From Pogona vitticeps (Eukaryota > Chordata > Lepidosauria > Squamata > Agamidae), in the NCBI RefSeq assembly GCF_051106095.1, contig NC_135793.1, positions 2,957,501 to 3,021,500 of the forward strand: 64,000 bases of DNA, read 5' to 3'. The notes beneath the pieces are model-generated. The model saw only the letters and a program-made list of their open reading frames with translations, did no database searches and was not told where the DNA came from. Below are positions 61,901 to 64,000 of this stretch, one piece after another. The translations under genes and the position numbers were made by a program. Numbering within the stretch: the first letter of the stretch is position 1; each line of letters starts with the position of its first letter.

Positions 61901-62866
61901 GTAAAAAAGAAAGGGGGAGAAAAGAAAATGTCACTCTGAGAAATGGAAATGGAGAAGGTCAATTCGTCTTCAATCTCTTTCCCGTCATCGGAAGAAAGTG
62001 TCTAGATTAGGACGGATCAAAGCTTGGGCTCCCACTGTGAGTGTCCACCTCCACCCTGGCTATGTCTCTCTCCCCTGCTCTGCTCGAATATTCCAGTGCC
62101 ACCATTGGCAATGAGGAAGGGGCAGGTCTCCTCAGAGGCAGCTGTCATTGGGCTCTGCTAACTAATCCCAGAGCAGGGGAAAAAAAGAGGGGACCTCAGC
62201 CTGGGAATTCCAGAGATGAACTGGATGGTCTTATCGCAGTTTGCAGATCTGACCTCAGAACGGTTTCCATAATCAGTCGGGTGGCTAAAGTCTCCCGCTC
62301 GAGATGAAATGAGGCTCTGAGCTATGGAGTCTCATTTTCGAGATGGGCTGTCGGAGAGGGAGGGGGATTGGGTACCTCTTTCCTTGCATGCCCTGTTCAG
62401 ATTGGCAGCTGCTCTCCAGGGTCTCAAGAAGGGATCTCATCCCTCACCTGTCAGGACCTCGCTTTAACTGGAGTTGGCAGGCGTTACACCTGGGGCATTT
62501 CAAAGTGCAAGGCCAGTTTCGAATCAGTAAGTTATGCACCTTGCTCTGTTCCCTTATAAATCAAATCATGGCGGGGTGTGTGTGTGTGTGTCCACTTTTG
62601 CTTCTGGGTATCTTAATCAAAGCTAGGAATATGAATTGTGACTTGGAGTACTAAATGAGAATGAGGTATGGAGACTCCTTACTATTAGATTTTGTTTCTG
62701 TCAGTCTCAAAGAGAAATGGAACAATATTTTAAAATTCTGCACAGGTGCTGTTTTCTGGACATGGAGAAACTTAGACATATGATCATGGCTTGTTTCGTG
62801 GACCATTAAAAAAAAAAGAGAAGCCCTGAATGGGTTGTTTGAGTCTTTGTGACTCATAAACCTGTC

Positions 62867-62916
<50 letters not shown>

Positions 62917-63089
62917 GTGCCTAATGTCATAAGAGGAAAACACACCCATGATATTCTGTGCAAATATGACAACACACACACACACACACAAAGAGGTGCT
63001 TCATGTCTTGCACTGCTTGTGTGATTTTATGCTGTGATATGTGCCATTCAATAGGCTGTTTTGCTATGTTGAAACAGTCTGCCTCGACC
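61901..63089. other. Unique sequence with short microsatellites
   Basis: Short runs: (GT) at 62575-62591, (CT) at 62874-62917, (AC) at 62972-62991. No gene recognised. Confidence 0.4.
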
Positions 63090-63166
63090 ATGAATGAGAC
63101 GCATCTGAAATTTTATCGCACATTGGGTAGAGTGGGCGGCATATAAGTTAAATAAATAAATAACTA
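63090..63166 (+). mobile_element. LINE 3' terminus (CR1/L2-like, plus)
   Basis: GGGTAGAGTGGGCGGCATATAAGTTAAATAAATAAATAAC is the GGGCGG(C/T)ATATAAG + AAATA terminus. Confidence 0.6.
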
Positions 63167-63420
63167 GGCTCCAGTCTAAAGGTGCCACAGCTTAACTCTT
63201 GTGCAATCCAAGCCACTTTGTCGGAGATCAGGACCATGGAAAGCTCATTTAGAAGCAGCGGGCAGAATCAGACAATAAACAACTCTTTATAGCTGCAGAG
63301 GTAACATCCAGATAGTGGCTGAACTCTACTAGAACATTGCAATAAGACACTCTGGGTCAACAAAACCTATGGAGGAGTTGACTCGCCAGATCCCCACTGA
63401 TTCAATGGGCCTACTCTAGC
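63167..63420. other. Unique sequence
   Basis: Nothing recognised. Confidence 0.4.
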
Positions 63421-63874
63421 GTGACTTGGTTTTTCCAGTAGTGATGTATGGAAGTGAGAGCTGGACCATAAAGAAGACTGACCACCAAAGAATTGGTGCT
63501 TTTGAATTGTGGTGCTGGAGGAGACGCTTGAGAGTCCCCTGGACTGCAAGGAGATCAAACCTATCCATTCTGAAGGAAATCAATCCTGAGTGCTCACTGG
63601 AAGGACAGATCCTGAAGCTGAGGCTCCAATACTTTGGCCACCTCATGAGAAGAGAAGACTCCATGGAAAAGACCCTGATGTTAGGAAAGTGTGAAGGCGA
63701 GAGGAGAAGGGGACAACAGAGGACGAGATGGCTGGACAGTGTCATTGAAGCGACCAACATGAATTTGACCTAACTCCGGGAGGCAGTGGAAGACGGGAGG
63801 GCTGGTGTGCTCTGGTCTATGCGGTCACGAAAAGTCAGACATGACTTAAAACAACAACAACAAAAGTGTGACTT
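63421..63874 (+). mobile_element. BovB (RTE) LINE 3' fragment with target duplication (plus)
   Basis: One uninterrupted frame from 63426 encodes MVFPVVMYGSESWTIKKTDH, RIGAFELWCWRRRLRVPWTA, NLSILKEINPECSLEGQILK, LRLQYFGHLMRREDSMEKTL and RTRWLDSVIEATNMNLT, then the untranslated end GTCAGACATGACTTA and a CAACAACAACAA tail. GTGACTT occurs at both edges (63421-63427 and 63868-63874), a short target duplication. 5'-truncated at insertion; the open frame marks the youngest BovB copy here. Confidence 0.9.
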
Positions 63875-64000
63875 ACTTCTAGATTTCAGCCCATGTTTTC
63901 CAAGACAGAAATCATGAAAAATCAAACTCAGATTTCCTAGAGAAGCTCCCCAAGTCGAGGGACATAGCTTTTAGTTTCCATTACTGCCATTTTCATATTT
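63875..64000. other. Unique sequence to window end
   Basis: Nothing recognised. Confidence 0.4.

Overview
This window is vertebrate nuclear DNA, most likely from a squamate reptile (lizard-like). The signs are BovB (RTE) LINE 3' ends, Sauria-type tRNA-derived SINEs in both orientations, CR1 LINE ends, several hAT and Tc1/mariner-type MITEs, long tetranucleotide arrays, and one intron-split vertebrate ion-channel gene. There is nothing prokaryotic in it, and I recognised no retrovirus, LTR element, Polinton or other capsid- or envelope-bearing element.

Layout. 1-34 kb is repeat-laden DNA with no gene I can name. Its outstanding object is a 1,505-bp hAT-type transposon at 1659-3163 with perfect 14-bp inverted ends and a perfect 8-bp target duplication; it encloses about 1 kb of very GC/CpG-rich, promoter-like sequence. 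34.5-38.3 kb is GC-richer and mostly unique. It holds exon-like pieces of uncertain status, a consensus EBF/Olf-1 palindrome and a Penelope-like terminal fragment with a hammerhead-ribozyme-like core. 38,352-43,803 (+) is the one well-supported gene: a complete six-coding-exon CNGA2, the alpha subunit of the olfactory cyclic-nucleotide-gated channel, predicted at 674 aa. Every splice junction joins in frame with GT...AG borders. 43.8-64 kb is again repeats and microsatellites, with one unexplained ORF at 51,106-51,456 and an AT-rich unique block at about 57.5-58.4 kb that looks like conserved non-coding DNA.

How the parts relate. Only CNGA2 has a clear cellular job: with CNGA4 and CNGB1b it forms the channel that converts odorant-evoked cAMP into a cation current in olfactory cilia. 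The repeats record layered mobile-element history. It includes a mariner-type MITE nested in a SINE, a Tigger-like MITE placed in a tetranucleotide array, old and young RTE layers, and a palindromic hAT MITE family whose two exact target duplications both contain TCTAGA. All calls come from reading the sequence; family names rest on recalled consensus features and no database search was run.
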